Of a stretch of 64,000 bases of DNA, positions 35,717 to 44,319 are shown in pieces (position 1 is the stretch's first letter; each line of letters begins with the position of its first letter). Under the pieces are notes generated by a model, which made no database searches, was not told where the DNA came from, and was given only the letters and a program-made list of their open reading frames with translations. Location: assembly GCF_000766145.1 (NCBI RefSeq), contig NZ_JNFB01000003.1:1-64000 (forward strand), given 5' to 3'. A program made the position numbers and the translations under genes. The DNA is from Paenilisteria newyorkensis (GTDB taxonomy: Bacteria; Bacillota; Bacilli; Lactobacillales; Listeriaceae).

Positions 35717-36142
35717 ATGAAAATAAGTAGCCGTTTCACCGTTGCTACCCATATTTTATCACTAATTGCTACCCAAGAGCCACCATTAACCTCTGAACGA
35801 ATTGCTGGGAGTGTTAATACGAATCCAGTTGTGATTCGGCGCATCAGTGGTCAGCTGAAAAAGGCTGGGCTTATTGCAGTCAAGGCTGGGACTGGTGGCG
35901 CGACGCTTTTGAAGCCTCTCGATCAAATCACGCTTTTGGAAGTGTATAAGGCCGTGGATAGTGTCGAGGATGGGGAATTGTTTCAATTTCATGAGAATCC
36001 GAATCCGCATTGTGAGGTTGGAGCGCATATTCAAGGTGCGATGGAGCAGACATTGCGTGACGCACAAACCGCGATGGAGCAGGTTTTGGCGGATAAAACG
36101 ATGGCGAATGTTGTGGAATCGATTCGTGCGGAACTGGCATAA
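35717..36142 (+). CDS. Rrf2-family transcriptional regulator
   Basis: Rrf2-type winged-helix regulator (141 aa), similar to YwnA. The N-terminal MKISSRFTVATHILSLIA and the wing segment LKKAGLIAVKAGTGGATLLK are typical. Only one cysteine (NPHCEVGAH) is present in the effector region, so it lacks the three-Cys Fe-S site of IscR/NsrR. The ATG at 35717 has AAAGGAG nine nucleotides upstream; the longer frame upstream covers the promoter. The perfect palindrome over its own -10 box suggests autoregulation. Confidence 0.88.
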   Translation: MKISSRFTVATHILSLIATQEPPLTSERIAGSVNTNPVVIRRISGQLKKAGLIAVKAGTGGATLLKPLDQITLLEVYKAVDSVEDGELFQFHENPNPHCEVGAHIQGAMEQTLRDAQTAMEQVLADKTMANVVESIRAELA

Positions 36143-36195
36143 AAAAAGAACGGAATCATTTTTGATGTTAAGGCGCGTCAAAAATGATTCTTTTT
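36142..36195 (+). terminator. Terminator of the Rrf2 gene
   Basis: AGAAcggAATCATTTTTGA / TCAAAAATGATTCTTTTT stem with a terminal T-run, overlapping the last base of the gene. Confidence 0.8.
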
Positions 36196-36226
36196 GGTAT
36201 ACTGGGTGTAGAAAGAGGTGAATCGG

Positions 36227-36964
36227 ATGAGTATTTGGTTGCGTGGGGCGAGTCCTGCTTTGGATAGTGAGATCGAGACTTGGGAAGAAACGCATCATCT
36301 TTCGCTACCGGGCGGATATAAGGATATGTTGCGTGTACATAATGGTGGTTTGCTTGCGAAAAATCATTTTCCGGTTGCGGAGCCGACGTCGTATGGACTC
36401 GCGGATGCAGAAATTTATTCGATCGCGGGGCTTGATGGGTTGCAGCGCCACATTTTGGAGGAGCAGGATGTGGATTTGCCGGGTAATCAGGTGTATTTTC
36501 ATCAAGATGGGCATCGGTATATTGGGCTCGATTATCAGACGGCGGAACCGCGCGTGATTTATGTGGATTTCGAGACGTTGCAAACGCTTGTTGTCGCGGA
36601 AAATTTTGCGGATTTCGTGGAATCGCTGTACTTTTCTCCTTTTGATGTGGCTTTTGCGCCGAATTATCCGCTTGAAAAATTGGAGCAGATGTTGGCAATG
36701 GCGAATGTGCAGAAGGCGTTGGAAATTTTGCAGTTGCTGGAGGATCGTGCGGAGAAGGATTGGTATTTGACGCAGATTGATGGTTTGCTTCATTCTGAGG
36801 AAGCGCCTTTTCGGCAAATCGGGGTGACGTTGCTTGAGAATCAGATTTATTATTTCAGGAGAAAATTGGATGCTACGCGTGTTGATGAGATGTTGCGTTG
36901 GCTGGAATCACAGCATTTTTGGCCGGAAAAGGTCGCGGAGTTAAGAAAGGAATGGGAGGATTAA
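36227..36964 (+). CDS. SMI1/KNR4 (SUKH) family protein
   Basis: Cytoplasmic protein (245 aa). Its N-terminal 125 residues are a SUKH/SMI1-KNR4 domain (WEETHHLSLPGGYKDMLRVHNGG, GLDYQTAEPRVIYVDFET, VAENFADFVESLYF). The helical C-terminal half (about 135-245) is unassigned. SUKH proteins are often immunity proteins to contact-dependent toxins, but no toxin gene is nearby, so the role is uncertain. The ATG at 36227 has AGAGG eight nucleotides upstream. It precedes the phosphatase gene by one base, forming a two-gene operon. Confidence 0.8.
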   Translation: MSIWLRGASPALDSEIETWEETHHLSLPGGYKDMLRVHNGGLLAKNHFPVAEPTSYGLADAEIYSIAGLDGLQRHILEEQDVDLPGNQVYFHQDGHRYIGLDYQTAEPRVIYVDFETLQTLVVAENFADFVESLYFSPFDVAFAPNYPLEKLEQMLAMANVQKALEILQLLEDRAEKDWYLTQIDGLLHSEEAPFRQIGVTLLENQIYYFRRKLDATRVDEMLRWLESQHFWPEKVAELRKEWED

Positions 36965-36965
36965 G

Positions 36966-37439
36966 ATGGTAGTTCGTGTGTTGTTTGTGTGTTTGGGAAA
37001 TATATGTCGGTCTCCGATGGCGGAAGGAATGTTTCGTGCAAAGGTTAATGCGGCGGGGCTGACGGATCAGATTCGAATTGATTCGGCGGCGACGGGAAAT
37101 TGGAATTTAGGTAATCCGCCACATCGCGGGACGCAGCAAGTTTTGACGAAGCACGGCATTGATTATTCGCAAATGCGTGCGCGCCTTATCGGTCAGGATG
37201 ATTTTTCTGATTTCGATTATGTGATTGGGATGGATAGCTCAAATATGGCAGATTTGGAGGCGTTGAAACCGCTGGACAGTGATGTTGTCCTGAAAAAATT
37301 GATGGACTTTGCGCCTGATGAAAAAGAGTCGGAGGTTCCCGATCCTTATTATACGGGGAATTTCGAGGAAACAGAACGGCTTGTGAGCGCTGGTTGTGAA
37401 GGGCTTTTACACGCAATTCGTGAAAAATTCGATATGTAA
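36966..37439 (+). CDS. Low-molecular-weight protein-tyrosine phosphatase
   Basis: Cytoplasmic phosphatase (157 aa) with the P-loop CLGNICRSPMAEG (nucleophile Cys9, Arg15) and the general-acid Asp in DPYYTGNFEE. It is complete and of standard length (YfkJ/YwlE type). Arginine-phosphate versus tyrosine-phosphate preference cannot be told from the sequence alone. Co-transcribed with the SUKH gene. Confidence 0.92.
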   Translation: MVVRVLFVCLGNICRSPMAEGMFRAKVNAAGLTDQIRIDSAATGNWNLGNPPHRGTQQVLTKHGIDYSQMRARLIGQDDFSDFDYVIGMDSSNMADLEALKPLDSDVVLKKLMDFAPDEKESEVPDPYYTGNFEETERLVSAGCEGLLHAIREKFDM

Positions 37440-37440
37440 C

Positions 37441-37477
37441 AAAAACGACGATTCAGGCTCGAATCGTCGTTTTTTCT
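37441..37477. terminator. Bidirectional terminator
   Basis: ACGACGATTC / GAATCGTCGTTTTTT stem between the convergent phosphatase and nitroreductase genes, with A/T runs on both sides. Confidence 0.92.
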
Positions 37478-38214
37478 TATTTTTTTCCAAGGTTCTTGCT
37501 CGCTAGGAAATCTTTGATATCCTGTCTTGTCGTGTGTCGCAAACCGCGTTCGATTTGATCAGTCCAGCCTTCTACGCGTTTACCACCCGTTCGCGCGGCA
37601 TAATAATCGCGAATCGTCGCGTCATAGTTTTTGAAGTCTTCCATGTCTTTTGGTTGATAGTGATTTTCGTGGTAGACAAGTTCCGTCGCAAGCCTTGGTT
37701 TGGGTTCGGAACTCGTTGTTGGATGGCCAATCGTCAGGCCAAATAAGGGTGTCGCGTAGTCCGGAATATGTAGTAATTCGGAAACTTTTGCAAGATTGTT
37801 TCGGATTCCGCCGATGTAACAAATACCTAGCCCCATCGATTCTGCTGCGATTGCCATGTTTTGAGCGGCCAGTGTTGCGTCCACGGTTGCCACGAGGAAA
37901 CGTTCCATCGTTGACAGCGATTCTGTGTCTGCACCGCGCGCCTTCCCGATTTCATGATGCCTTGACAAATCTGCGACAAAAACGAAGAATTGGCCTGTTT
38001 TCACGACATAATCTTGATTTCCTGCAATCACAGAGAGCTCCTGACGCAGTTTTAAATCGGAAACACCGATAATCGAGTAGGCTTGCACAAAACTCGACGT
38101 AGAGGCCGCCTGTGCGCTTTTTACAAGCAAAGCAATCTCGTTCTCCGTCAATGCCTGATCCTTGAAATCACGCACCGAATAATGACTTAAAATTCCTTCA
38201 ATCGTTTCGTTCAT
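37477..38214 (-). CDS. NfsA/Frp-type NADPH-dependent nitro/flavin reductase
   Basis: FMN-dependent oxidoreductase (245 aa) of the nitroreductase superfamily. HYSVRDFKDQAL contains the FMN-binding Arg, then QAASTSSFVQAYSII, MGLGICYIGGIRN and a C-terminal KRVEGWTDQI segment that fits NADPH-dependent NfsA/NfrA proteins. The second of two ATG codons is well spaced from AGGGG. It follows trmL by 12 nt in the queG-trmL operon. Confidence 0.9.
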   Translation of the reverse strand: MNETIEGILSHYSVRDFKDQALTENEIALLVKSAQAASTSSFVQAYSIIGVSDLKLRQELSVIAGNQDYVVKTGQFFVFVADLSRHHEIGKARGADTESLSTMERFLVATVDATLAAQNMAIAAESMGLGICYIGGIRNNLAKVSELLHIPDYATPLFGLTIGHPTTSSEPKPRLATELVYHENHYQPKDMEDFKNYDATIRDYYAARTGGKRVEGWTDQIERGLRHTTRQDIKDFLASKNLGKK

Positions 38215-38226
38215 TGGACTCATCCC

Positions 38227-38745
38227 CTAGTCTTTAAAAATTTTACGATCATAGTGTGGCAGTTGATCCAGCGTCCCGAACTGTTGTTGACGCAAGCATT
38301 CATAAATCAAAATAGCCGCCGTATTCGACAGATTGAGCGACCGAATATGGTCTGTCATCGGAATCCGCAAACACGTATCCTCATGCGCCTCTAAAACCGC
38401 ATCCGGCAAGCCCGTCGTTTCCTTCCCAAAAATAAAGAAGTAATCCTTATTCGTGTCTCGATAATCCACATCACTATACAAATGGCGTCCAAATTTTGTA
38501 ATAAAATAAAATTCGCCGCCCGCATTCACTTCAAAAAATTCCTCTATCGAATCGTAGTATTTCAATTTCACGTGATCCCAATAATCAAGCCCAGCCCGCT
38601 TCAACATCTTGTCATCCGTCGAAAATCCGAGCGGTCGAATCAGATGCAAATACGTATCTGTCCCCGCACATGTTCGTGAAATGTTCCCTGTATTTGCCGG
38701 AATTTCCGGTTGATAAAGCACAATATGATTTGCCAATTTCTTCAC
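38227..38745 (-). CDS. trmL: tRNA (cytidine/uridine-34 2'-O)-methyltransferase
   Basis: SPOUT-fold tRNA wobble methyltransferase (172 aa). The knot motifs NHIVLYQPEIPANTGNISRTC, FFIFGKETTGLP and LRIPMTDHIRSLNLSNTAAI are all present. The start is GTG overlapping the queG stop codon by 4 nt with AGGAG upstream, so translation is coupled. Two tRNA-modification genes in one operon. Confidence 0.93.
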   Translation of the reverse strand: MKKLANHIVLYQPEIPANTGNISRTCAGTDTYLHLIRPLGFSTDDKMLKRAGLDYWDHVKLKYYDSIEEFFEVNAGGEFYFITKFGRHLYSDVDYRDTNKDYFFIFGKETTGLPDAVLEAHEDTCLRIPMTDHIRSLNLSNTAAILIYECLRQQQFGTLDQLPHYDRKIFKD

Positions 38746-39881
38746 CTTACTCCTATTAAATTCTTTGCCCGCGTCATTTCTGCTACAACTTCTGCGTCAT
38801 CGTCATGCGCCTGCATCAACGCCTGTTCCGCGTCTGCCCCGCCAATTTTTCCGAGTGCCCAAGCCGCCGTTCCTCGAATAACCGGTCGCGGATCTTCCGT
38901 CATACACCGAATCAGCTCTGGCACCGCCGTTTTATCCTTATAGCGCGCCAACACAATAATCGCATTACGCTGAATCGGCTTCTTCCCACGCCACGAGCCC
39001 GCCATCGGACCAAATTTTCCCTTGAATTCCTTATTCGAAATCGACAAAAGCGGCTTCAATTCAGGTTTCACCAATTCCGGATCAGGCTCCATCGCCTCGT
39101 GAAAATGGAAATCATGCCCACGATTATACGGACACACCACCTGGCACGTATCGCAACCGTATAACCGATTATGCAACACTTCGCGATATTTTTCATCCAA
39201 AAAGCCTTTCGTCTGGCTCAAATAACTCAGACAAATTTTCGGATTCATCTTCCCTTCCCCGAGCAAACTCCCCGTAGGACAGGCCTCCACACACTTATTA
39301 CAATCGCCACACAAATCTCCCATCGGCTTATCCGGCGCTAAAGGCAAATTCGTCAGCGTCTCGCCCAAATAAACAAATGAACCAAACTCCGGCGTTATCA
39401 AAAGCGTATTCTTAGCACGCGAACCAAGCCCAGCCCGTTCCGCCACTGCAACATCGGAAAACTCTCCCGTATCCACCATCGATTTAAAGCGAGCCTCCGG
39501 AACACGTTCGGTGATAAAAGTCTCGAGTAGCATCAATTTCTCACGAAGCACCGTATGATAATCCGTTCCCCACGAAGCCCGAGAAAAAACACCACGACGC
39601 GCCTCTTTCCGGCTCACCGGCTCATTCTTCATTTTCGAAGGATACGCCAACGCAATCGCAATAATCGACCGTGGCTCCTTAAAAATCAGATCAGGATACA
39701 CACGCTCATCGATATTCGGATGTTCAAAACCAGTTAAAACATCCTCCTTCGCCGCGACTTCCAGCCTTGTTTTCAATTCCAAAAAAGGATCAGCCGAAGC
39801 AAATCCTATTTTTTGAATACCTATTTCATCTGCGTACTCAATGATGTCTTGTTTTAATCCGTTCATATCTATATTCTGCAA
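38742..39881 (-). CDS. queG: Epoxyqueuosine reductase
   Basis: Cobalamin- and Fe-S-dependent enzyme (379 aa) for the last step of queuosine synthesis, reducing epoxyqueuosine in tRNA. Two [4Fe-4S] motifs are visible, CGDCNKCVEACPTGSL and CDTCQVVCPYNR, and the C-terminus has a HEAT-like segment (VPELIRCMTEDPRPVIRGTAAWALGKIGG). I favour the TTG at 39881 (GAGGTG six nucleotides upstream); the ATG at 39866 is an alternative. Sequence further upstream is repeat-flanking DNA, not coding. Confidence 0.92.
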   Translation of the reverse strand: MQNIDMNGLKQDIIEYADEIGIQKIGFASADPFLELKTRLEVAAKEDVLTGFEHPNIDERVYPDLIFKEPRSIIAIALAYPSKMKNEPVSRKEARRGVFSRASWGTDYHTVLREKLMLLETFITERVPEARFKSMVDTGEFSDVAVAERAGLGSRAKNTLLITPEFGSFVYLGETLTNLPLAPDKPMGDLCGDCNKCVEACPTGSLLGEGKMNPKICLSYLSQTKGFLDEKYREVLHNRLYGCDTCQVVCPYNRGHDFHFHEAMEPDPELVKPELKPLLSISNKEFKGKFGPMAGSWRGKKPIQRNAIIVLARYKDKTAVPELIRCMTEDPRPVIRGTAAWALGKIGGADAEQALMQAHDDDAEVVAEMTRAKNLIGVR

Positions 39882-39966
39882 GGTTCGCACCTCAGTTCTT
39901 TTTATCTTGTTTTTTTGTCTTTTTATCTTTTGTCTTTTTGGGTAAGAGTTAGATATGGCTTTAAAC

Positions 39967-40087
39967 AAATCGAGCGAAAGCGTTTGTATTCAAGAAGTTT
40001 GGTGGAAGCCGGAAGCGGAGCGTACTCGTGTACGTGAGAACCGGAAGTCCACCAAACTTCTTGAATGCGAACGCTTGCCGCCGATTT
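39967..40087. repeat. Family B structured repeat, copy B3 (short form)
   Basis: 121-nt near-perfect hairpin. The left arm (39967-40006) and right arm (40048-40087) are 40 nt each and pair at about 35 positions, including TTCAAGAAGTTTGGTGGA / TCCACCAAACTTCTTGAA. Inside is the core GGAGCGTAC-tcgt-GTACGTGAG (40017-40038) flanked by CCGGAAG copies. It lies about 83 nt beyond the 3' end of tRNA-Gly. Confidence 0.9.
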
Positions 40088-40169
40088 ACAGCGCATATGA
40101 TCCACACAAAAATAAAACGCAATGCTTCGCTTATAAAGGTCGAAACACTGCGTTGATAACATATTTAAG

Positions 40170-40240
40170 AGCGGGTGATGAGAATCGAACTCACGACAAC
40201 AGCTTGGAAGGCTGTAGTTTTACCACTAAACTACACCCGC
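40170..40240 (-). tRNA. tRNA-Gly (anticodon TCC)
   Basis: The minus strand folds as a complete cloverleaf: acceptor GCGGGTG / CACCCGC, D-arm GTTTAGTGGTAAAAC, anticodon arm ACAGC-CTTCCAA-GCTGT with anticodon TCC, and T-arm GTGAG-TTCGATT-CTCAT. The discriminator is T. The 3' CCA is not encoded. Reads GGA and GGG glycine codons. Confidence 0.97.
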
Positions 40241-40488
40241 ATAGTTTAGAACAAGTTGTTCTAGCAACATTTAATATATTATCACTACTACGCGTGTTTG
40301 GCAAGGGGTTTTTTAAAACTTTTTTCAAATTCTTTTCGAAAAGCTAAACGGAGTTGAAATGCATCTATTATTAGACTACTTCTTCCCTCCTAAAATAAAC
40401 ATTTAAAACTATGTTCCCACTCTGTTCACTCATTTTTCACATTTGCCAGATACACTGGGATTATCAGTAAATGAAGGAAGTGATGGAA

Positions 40489-42576
40489 ATGGTGAAACAA
40501 CGACGGATTGATTGGTTTTTAATTGGTATTGCAGTGCTCGCTGCGTTTCTGAATTTTTGGGCTGTATGGAATGATGATACGGTAAACCCTTATTATACGG
40601 CGGCGGTTACGAGTATGACGGAGAATTGGTCTAACTTTTTCTACGGGGCGCTTGATCCTTCTGGGTTTGTAACGGTGGATAAGCCGCCTGTCGCGCTCTG
40701 GTTACAAACGATTAGTGCTCTTATTTTTGGGATTCATGGATGGAGCGTTATTTTACCGCAAGCGCTCGCAGGTGTAGCCTCGGTTCTATTACTTTATTTC
40801 CTCGTAAAACCGACATTTGGTAGCTGGGCCGCTCGAATCGCAGCACTTGTAATGGCTACGACGCCGATTGCTGTTGCAGTTAGTCGGACGAATAACGTAG
40901 ATAGTATTCTCGTTTTCGTACTATTACTAGGTGCATGGGCGTTATTTAAAGCAGTACGCAGAGGAAAAATCGGCTTTTTATTATTGGCATTCGTTTTAAT
41001 CGGTGTCGGATTTAATGTCAAAATGTTACAAGCTTACATGGTTGTTCCCGCCTTTTTATTATTTTATTTAATCGCAGCAAAATTAAACTGGAAGAAAAAA
41101 CTGCTACATTTGGTGATTGCGCTCGTAATGATGCTCGGTGTTTCCGTATCATGGGCGGTTATCGTGGACAGCACCTCAGCGGACTCACGACCTTACATCG
41201 GCAGTAGTCAGACAAACTCCGTGTTAGAGCTTGCATTTGGCTATAACGGGATGGAGCGACTTCTAGGGCAGGAAACTGGTATGAGTACTGGTGGCGGTCA
41301 AGATGGAGCAAATGTACAAGCTGGAGCACCCGGCAGCTCCACTAATAACGACAATATCGCACCTGACGCAAGCACGGAATCGGCTCAAAATGGGCAATCA
41401 ATGTCCGGTCAACCGCCACAACCTCCAAGCGGTTCCACAAATGGCATGAATGGCGGTGGTCCTGGTGGAAACGGTGGCGGCCCTGGTGGCGGCTCCAAAA
41501 TGATGGGTGGTACAGGCATGTTTGGTACTGGTACAGCCGGCCCATTACGTCTTTTCCAAACGGCACTCGGTGATCAAATCAGTTGGTTATTACCAATGGC
41601 ATTGTTCGGCACGGCGGCTATTTTCATCGCTAACTGGAGTCGTAAACGTCGCTTCTTCCAATGGAATACGGAGCAAAAAGAGATGGCTTTCTGGGCTGCG
41701 TGGCTTATTCCAGTTGCCGGATTCTTCAGTATTGCTGGCTTCTTCCATCACTATTATTTAATCATGTTAGCTCCTGCAATCGCAGCGTTAACTGGTGCTG
41801 GATTTATGGCCCTACTCAAACTTTATCGCAAAAATAAAGGCGTGCCTGGTTACTTATTACCAAGTGCAGTAGTCGCAACAACAGGTCTACAAATGTTCTT
41901 CATCGCACAATATTCGATGCTTTGGATGGGATTCGTCGGCGTGATTGGTCTAGGTCTTGCAACGACACTATTCATCGTGAAGCATAAACAACCTGCATGG
42001 ACTTCTTGGATCGCCGTAGCCTCCTTGGTTGCGCTCCTTTTAGCCCCGACTTATTGGGCATTAACGCCGATGATGTACGGTGGCAACAGCGCGCTTCCAG
42101 AAGCTGGTCCACAACTGAAAACAAGTAGTGGTGACGGTTTTGCCGATGCAACGGTGAACGAAAAATTGATTTCCTATCTAGAGGAAAACAGTAGCGGAAC
42201 GGAATTCTTATTTGGAACAACAGATGCTTCCACAGCAGCACCTTACATTATCAAAACTGGTGAATCCGTGATGGCACTTGGTGGGTTCAACGGCACCGAT
42301 CCAATTTTGACAGTGAAGGAATTGAAGCAAATAATCAAGGATGGCAAAATAAAATACTTCTATTTACCATCGAATAATAAGGCGAGTAATTCAGATGTTG
42401 TGGCTTGGATCGAGGAAAATGGTATGAAAGTGGATAGCTCGGAATGGAGCGACGAAACGACGACAGATGCAACAACGAGCGCGACAACAGGGGGAAATTC
42501 GCAACGTGGCGGCATGCAAGGTGGACAATCTGGTGGCACACTCTACAAACTGACGGAGGAGGATGGAGGACAATGA
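40489..42576 (+). CDS. YkcB-like GT39-family membrane glycosyltransferase
   Basis: Large polytopic membrane protein (695 aa) of the ArnT/PMT-like (GT-C) superfamily, resembling YkcB. The first extracytoplasmic loop has the catalytic-site pattern GALDPSGFVTVDKPPVALWLQ, and a dozen hydrophobic helices follow. A Gly/Asn/Ser/Gln-rich low-complexity loop (about residues 265-345) interrupts the membrane region. The C-terminal domain is extracytoplasmic and ends in another Gly-rich stretch. It probably transfers a sugar from a polyprenyl-phosphate donor to a wall or membrane acceptor. The downstream GT2 gene overlaps by 4 nt and is the likely donor synthase. I chose the ATG with AGGAAG eight nucleotides upstream. 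Confidence 0.85.
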   Translation: MVKQRRIDWFLIGIAVLAAFLNFWAVWNDDTVNPYYTAAVTSMTENWSNFFYGALDPSGFVTVDKPPVALWLQTISALIFGIHGWSVILPQALAGVASVLLLYFLVKPTFGSWAARIAALVMATTPIAVAVSRTNNVDSILVFVLLLGAWALFKAVRRGKIGFLLLAFVLIGVGFNVKMLQAYMVVPAFLLFYLIAAKLNWKKKLLHLVIALVMMLGVSVSWAVIVDSTSADSRPYIGSSQTNSVLELAFGYNGMERLLGQETGMSTGGGQDGANVQAGAPGSSTNNDNIAPDASTESAQNGQSMSGQPPQPPSGSTNGMNGGGPGGNGGGPGGGSKMMGGTGMFGTGTAGPLRLFQTALGDQISWLLPMALFGTAAIFIANWSRKRRFFQWNTEQKEMAFWAAWLIPVAGFFSIAGFFHHYYLIMLAPAIAALTGAGFMALLKLYRKNKGVPGYLLPSAVVATTGLQMFFIAQYSMLWMGFVGVIGLGLATTLFIVKHKQPAWTSWIAVASLVALLLAPTYWALTPMMYGGNSALPEAGPQLKTSSGDGFADATVNEKLISYLEENSSGTEFLFGTTDASTAAPYIIKTGESVMALGGFNGTDPILTVKELKQIIKDGKIKYFYLPSNNKASNSDVVAWIEENGMKVDSSEWSDETTTDATTSATTGGNSQRGGMQGGQSGGTLYKLTEEDGGQ

Positions 42577-43553
42577 CGAAAAAAATCTCTGTGGTTATCC
42601 CGCTCTATAATGAGGCAGCGGTCATGGAACAAACGTATCAGCGCTTGAAAAATGTGATGGAGCAGTTGGCCTTGGATTACGAACTCCTCTTCGTGAATGA
42701 TGGGAGTAAAGATAAGACGCTAGCCATCGTTCAGGCGATTAGTTTCGCCGATCCACACGTGAAATGCCTCGCTTTTTCTAGGAATTTTGGGCATCAAGTG
42801 GCAATCACGGCTGGGACGGATTACGCAAGTGGCGATGCGGTCATTATTATCGACGCTGATTTGCAAGATCCGCCAGAGCTAATTCTAGAAATGGTGCATA
42901 AGTGGCAGGAAGGTTACGATGTCGTCTATGCGCAACGGTCAAAACGAGATGGTGAGACTTTATTCAAAAAATGGAGTGCCAAGATGTTCTATCGGATGCT
43001 GCATAAACTGACAGATGTGGAGATTCCCGTTGATACTGGGGATTTCCGCCTCATGGATCGAAAAGTTTATACGGAGCTGAAAAAGCTGAATGAGAAAAAT
43101 CCATTTGTTCGTGGTTTGGTGAGCTGGCTGGGCTTTAAGCAGATTGCAGTAGCATATGAACGTGATGCACGGGCGGCTGGAGAAACGAAATATCCCCTCA
43201 AAAAAATGCTCAAACTCTCCATCGACGGTATTACTTCTTTTTCCCACCAGCCGTTGAAACTAGCGAGTTACGCAGGTGTCGTCTTATCGGGCGCTGGTTT
43301 CATATACATGTTGATCGTGCTGTTTCAAGCGTTATTCACAAGCACGACGGTGAGCGGTTGGTCTTCGATGATTGTTATTCAGTTATTGTTTAGCGGATTT
43401 GTCCTCGTGATTCTAGGTATGATTGGCGAATATATCGGTCGGATTTACGATGAGGTCAAGGATCGACCGCTGTATATCGTCGCCGAACAGTATGGCTTTG
43501 AAAAATCGCGCGTGCAGAGTGAAGCAGTATTTATGAATCAAAAAGCGAATTAA
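42573..43553 (+). CDS. YkcC-like GT2 polyprenyl-phosphate glycosyltransferase
   Basis: Family-2 glycosyltransferase (326 aa) of the DPM1/GtrB type. The cytoplasmic catalytic domain (about 1-225) has VVIPLYNEAAVME, FVNDGSKDKT, the DxD motif IIDADLQDPPE and RSKRDGETLFKKW; two C-terminal membrane helices (about 233-260 and 270-295) follow. It makes a polyprenyl-phosphate sugar used by the YkcB-like transferase. Its ATG overlaps that gene's stop (ATGA). The sugar is not predictable here. Confidence 0.92.
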   Translation: MTKKISVVIPLYNEAAVMEQTYQRLKNVMEQLALDYELLFVNDGSKDKTLAIVQAISFADPHVKCLAFSRNFGHQVAITAGTDYASGDAVIIIDADLQDPPELILEMVHKWQEGYDVVYAQRSKRDGETLFKKWSAKMFYRMLHKLTDVEIPVDTGDFRLMDRKVYTELKKLNEKNPFVRGLVSWLGFKQIAVAYERDARAAGETKYPLKKMLKLSIDGITSFSHQPLKLASYAGVVLSGAGFIYMLIVLFQALFTSTTVSGWSSMIVIQLLFSGFVLVILGMIGEYIGRIYDEVKDRPLYIVAEQYGFEKSRVQSEAVFMNQKAN

Positions 43554-43561
43554 CCAGACGC

Positions 43562-43616
43562 AAAACCATAGTTTCTCGTGATGCCCAAATATCGCGGAAA
43601 ATATGGTTTTGTTTTG
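43562..43616 (+). terminator. Probable terminator of the ykcB-ykcC-like operon
   Basis: AAAACCATA / TATGGTTTTGTTTT stem with an irregular loop, starting eight nucleotides after the stop codon. Confidence 0.6.
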
Positions 43617-43695
43617 CTTCAGTAGCTTGAAAATGCAATTTTGCGGGTATTATGAGAAAATAATAGAAAACTGTTAGGAATTGGGTGGGGTAGCT

Positions 43696-44310
43696 ATGAT
43701 AGATTGGTATAATTCGATGAAAGAGTTTTTCTCATATGATAATGTGATGCAGTGGATGCAGTCGTATCGGGCATTTGGGCCGTTATTAGCATTTTTCTTG
43801 CCGTTTATTGAAGCTTTTCTGCCATTTTTACCGTTCTCTTTGTTTGTGATTGTCAACGTGAGCGCGTACGGTTTATTTTGGGGCTTCGTGATTTCGTGTA
43901 GCGCGGCGATCCTTGGGAGCTTGTGCGTCTTCTGGATTGTGCGACGGTTCGGGCAAACTCGTTTTTTGCGGTTTGTGACGCATCATCGGCACGTTCGCAA
44001 AGTCATGGATTGGATTGATGAACATGGATTTGGTCCGATTTTTATTTTGCTTGTGATGCCGTTTACACCGTCTTCTGCAGTCAATGTGGTCGCTGCTTTG
44101 TCGGAAATCCGCTTTTTCCAATTTTTGATGGCGCTTATCGGTGGGAAAGTGATTAAGGTTTTTGCGATTAGTTACATTGGATATGATCTGCGGGACATCT
44201 TGCAACATCCTGTGAAATTGCTTATTTTGATCGTGATTGTCGTTGTTTTGTGGTACGTCGGCAAGCGGTTGGAGCGTTGGATGGGGTCGAAAAAGAAGGA
44301 TATCGTTTAG
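43696..44310 (+). CDS. TVP38/TMEM64 (VTT-domain) membrane protein
   Basis: Polytopic membrane protein (204 aa) of the DedA/TVP38-TMEM64 superfamily: re-entrant segment FFLPFIEAFLPFLPFSLFVIVN (about 33-55), the family Arg/Gly region FWIVRRFGQTRFLRF, then FGPIFILLVMPFTPSSAVNVVAAL and IGGKVIKVFAISYIGYD. Members scramble or transport phospholipid or undecaprenyl carriers, which would fit the neighbouring polyprenyl glycosyltransferases, but it is likely a separate transcript. The ATG at 43696 follows GGTGGGG. Confidence 0.85.
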   Translation: MIDWYNSMKEFFSYDNVMQWMQSYRAFGPLLAFFLPFIEAFLPFLPFSLFVIVNVSAYGLFWGFVISCSAAILGSLCVFWIVRRFGQTRFLRFVTHHRHVRKVMDWIDEHGFGPIFILLVMPFTPSSAVNVVAALSEIRFFQFLMALIGGKVIKVFAISYIGYDLRDILQHPVKLLILIVIVVVLWYVGKRLERWMGSKKKDIV

Positions 44311-44319
44311 GAGGTTAGG

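Noticed and set aside
36168-36817. Minus-strand frames opposite the SUKH gene
   Set aside because: Pro/His- or Arg-rich composition from a reversed frame. The plus strand has coherent domain structure and coupled gene starts.
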